Positions 62,257-64,000 of a DNA stretch of 64,000 bases are shown piece by piece. This DNA is from Pseudomonas sp. QS1027. Lineage in GTDB: Bacteria; Pseudomonadota; Gammaproteobacteria; Pseudomonadales; Pseudomonadaceae. The notes below the pieces were generated by a model. That model saw nothing but the letters and a program-made list of their open reading frames with translations. It had not been told where the DNA came from and searched no databases. The stretch's first letter is position 1, and each line of letters starts with the position of its first letter. A program made the position numbers and the translations under genes. The stretch covers positions 1-64,000 of the forward strand of contig NZ_PHSU01000015.1 of assembly GCF_002814235.1 (NCBI RefSeq), read 5' to 3'.

Positions 62257-63855
62257 TTATTGTTCGATACTGACGCCCGAGAATGTGTTCCGGCCAAAGG
62301 GACTGACCTTGAAACCTTCGACTCTGGTGCTCAACGGCTGGCTGACCGTCGAATGGGCGATAGGCGTAATCGGCACCTGTTGCTTGAGCAACTGCTGGGC
62401 CTGCTGGTAGAGCGCCACGCGTTGATCGTGGTCGGTGATGAGCTTGGCCTGTTTGATCAGCTTGTCGTATTGCGGGTTGCACCACATGGAGTAGTTGTTG
62501 CCGCCAATCGCGTCGCAGCCGTAGAGGGTGCCGAGCCAGTTGTCCGGGTCTCCGTTGTCGCCGGTCCAGCCGATCAGGCTGATGTCGTGCTCGCCATTCT
62601 TGGTGCGCTTGACGTACTCGCCCCATTCATAGCTGACGATCTTCACCTTCAGGCCGATCTTCGCCCAGTCGGCCTGGAGCATTTCGGCCATCAGCTTGGC
62701 GTTGGGGTTGTACGGGCGTTGCACCGGCATGGCCCAGAGGGTGATCTCGGTGCCTTCCTTGACGCCGGCGGCCTTGAGCAGTTGCCGGGCTTTTTCCGGG
62801 TTGTAGGGGGCATCCTTGATGCTCTCGTCGTAGGACCATTGGCTCGGCGGCATGGCGTTGACCGCTAGTTGCCCGGCACCCTGGTAGACGGCATTGAGAA
62901 TGCTCGGCTTGTTCACCGCCATGTCCAGCGCCTGGCGGACCTGGAGCTGGTCGAAGGGTTTGTGCTGCACGTTGTAGGCGATATAGCCCAGGTTGAAGCC
63001 GGGCTTCTGGATGACCTGCAGCTTGGGGTCTTTCTTCAGTCCGTCGACATCGGCGGGGCGCGGGTGCAGGGTGATCTGGCATTCACCGCGCTTGAGTTTC
63101 TGCACCCGCACCGAGGCATCGGTGTTGATGGCGAAAATCAGCTGGTCGAGCTGGACCTTGTCCGGGTCCCAGTACTGCTTGTTGGCCACGTAGCGGATCT
63201 GCGCGTCTTTCTGATAGCGCTGGAACACATATGGCCCGGTGCCGATGGGCTTCTGGTTGATCTCGCTGGGTTTACCGGCGGCGAGCAACTGGTCGGCGTA
63301 TTCGGCGGAGAGAATCGCGGCGAAGCTCATGGCGATGTTCTGGATGAACGCGGCGTCGACCGAATTGAGGGTCATGACCACGGTCAGCGGCCCGGTCTTT
63401 TCGACCTTGGCGATGTTCTTGTTCAGGCTCATCCCGTTGAAGTACGGAAACTCGGTGGGGTAGGCCTTGCGAAACGGCTGCGCGGGATCGAGCATGCGGT
63501 TGAAGGTGAACACCACGTCGTCGGCGTTGAAGTCGCGGGACGGTGTGAAATAGGCGGTGGTGTGGAACTTCACGCCACGGCGCAGGTGGAAGGTATACAC
63601 CAGGCCATCCGCTGAAATATCCCAACTTTCGGCCAGCGCCGGTGCGACGGAGGTCTCACCTTTGACGAACTCCACCAGCCGGTTGTAGAGCGGCTCGGCG
63701 GCGTCGTTGTCGGTAGCGGTGGTGTACTGCGCGGTGTCAAACCCTGCCGGGCTGCCCTCGGAGCAGAACACCAGGCTGCCGGCAGCCTGGACAAAGGGGG
63801 CGCCCGCCCACAGGGCGGCTCCCACCAAAGCGGATAAAGTGAAGGTCTGGCGCAT
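62257..63855 (-). CDS. dppA: dipeptide ABC transporter substrate-binding protein DppA (dppA3-type)
   Basis: This is a 532-residue exported protein and paralog of the one at 58995. Signal peptide MRQTFTLSALVGAALWAGAP, cleaved near VQAAG. SLVFCSEGSPAGFDTAQYTT starts the mature part. It has FHLRRGVKFHTTAYF and WTGDNGDPDNWLGTLYGCDA. The start at 63855 is chosen for the signal peptide. It opens the visible dpp-opdP array. Different dipeptide preference from its paralog is probable but unread. Confidence 0.93.
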   Translation of the reverse strand: MRQTFTLSALVGAALWAGAPFVQAAGSLVFCSEGSPAGFDTAQYTTATDNDAAEPLYNRLVEFVKGETSVAPALAESWDISADGLVYTFHLRRGVKFHTTAYFTPSRDFNADDVVFTFNRMLDPAQPFRKAYPTEFPYFNGMSLNKNIAKVEKTGPLTVVMTLNSVDAAFIQNIAMSFAAILSAEYADQLLAAGKPSEINQKPIGTGPYVFQRYQKDAQIRYVANKQYWDPDKVQLDQLIFAINTDASVRVQKLKRGECQITLHPRPADVDGLKKDPKLQVIQKPGFNLGYIAYNVQHKPFDQLQVRQALDMAVNKPSILNAVYQGAGQLAVNAMPPSQWSYDESIKDAPYNPEKARQLLKAAGVKEGTEITLWAMPVQRPYNPNAKLMAEMLQADWAKIGLKVKIVSYEWGEYVKRTKNGEHDISLIGWTGDNGDPDNWLGTLYGCDAIGGNNYSMWCNPQYDKLIKQAKLITDHDQRVALYQQAQQLLKQQVPITPIAHSTVSQPLSTRVEGFKVSPFGRNTFSGVSIEQ

Positions 63856-64000
63856 GACGGTCCCAATCCTTTTGTTATTGTCATCGGCGAACAATGGCCG
63901 TGTTGGGAACACGGGAACCATCGCCGATCAAGTCAGTGAATGCAGCAATGCCGCTCGTGAACGCATGTCAGCGAAGTCTTGACGTTACGAGGCCAAGTCG

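Overview
The window reads as chromosome of a Pseudomonas of the fluorescens/putida type. This is inferred from several things: high-GC coding sequence, the order yacG-coaE-pilD-pilC-pilB / pilA / tRNA-Thr / nadC / ampD-ampE / chemoreceptor that I remember from Pseudomonas, a three-domain FruB, OpdP beside dppBCDF, and paired REP sequences containing GCCGGCTTGCTGGCGA. No database was searched, so all orthology statements are recall plus motif reading.

Region 1 (1-14.3 kb, + strand) is a polysaccharide cluster: a Wzx-like flippase, two GDP-mannose 4,6-dehydratase-type enzymes, GDP-L-fucose synthase, ManC, five glycosyltransferases, a hexapeptide-repeat acyltransferase, a WbpV-like epimerase/dehydratase and a methyltransferase. 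It should make GDP-L-fucose from mannose-1-phosphate and assemble a fucose-containing glycan, probably O-antigen or exopolysaccharide. Most genes from 5.06 to 13.27 kb overlap or nearly touch. The first gene and the last are visibly AT-richer, which suggests horizontal exchange. No initiating transferase, polymerase or chain-length regulator is seen inside the window.

Region 2 (14.3-29.3 kb) is conserved core: ndh, small conserved proteins, yacG-coaE-pilD-pilC-pilB on the - strand, then divergent pilA with a good sigma-54 promoter. Two membrane proteins follow pilA: a TMTC-like multi-pass/TPR protein and a Wzy_C ligase of TfpO type. They form a plausible pilin or O-antigen glycosylation module and are the best candidate here for an under-described system. 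tRNA-Thr(CGU), an Ada-AraC-AlkA fusion with ogt, and nadC follow.

Region 3 (29.5-43.9 kb) holds a DUF1631 protein, ampD-ampE, a chemoreceptor, tatD-fruR and the divergent fruBKA operon with a FruR/Cra operator. Region 4 (43.9-54.3 kb) holds a PepSY/flavodoxin reductase, hicAB with a perfect operator-like dyad, speC, an osmoprotectant-type ABC operon and prfC. Region 5 (54.7-63.9 kb) is a small secreted acidic protein and the dipeptide uptake cluster dppA-opdP-dppA-dppB-dppC-dppD-dppF.

REP pairs occupy four intergenic gaps (28.3, 33.4, 43.6-43.9 and 54.3 kb). I saw no CRISPR array, rRNA, IS element or prophage gene.
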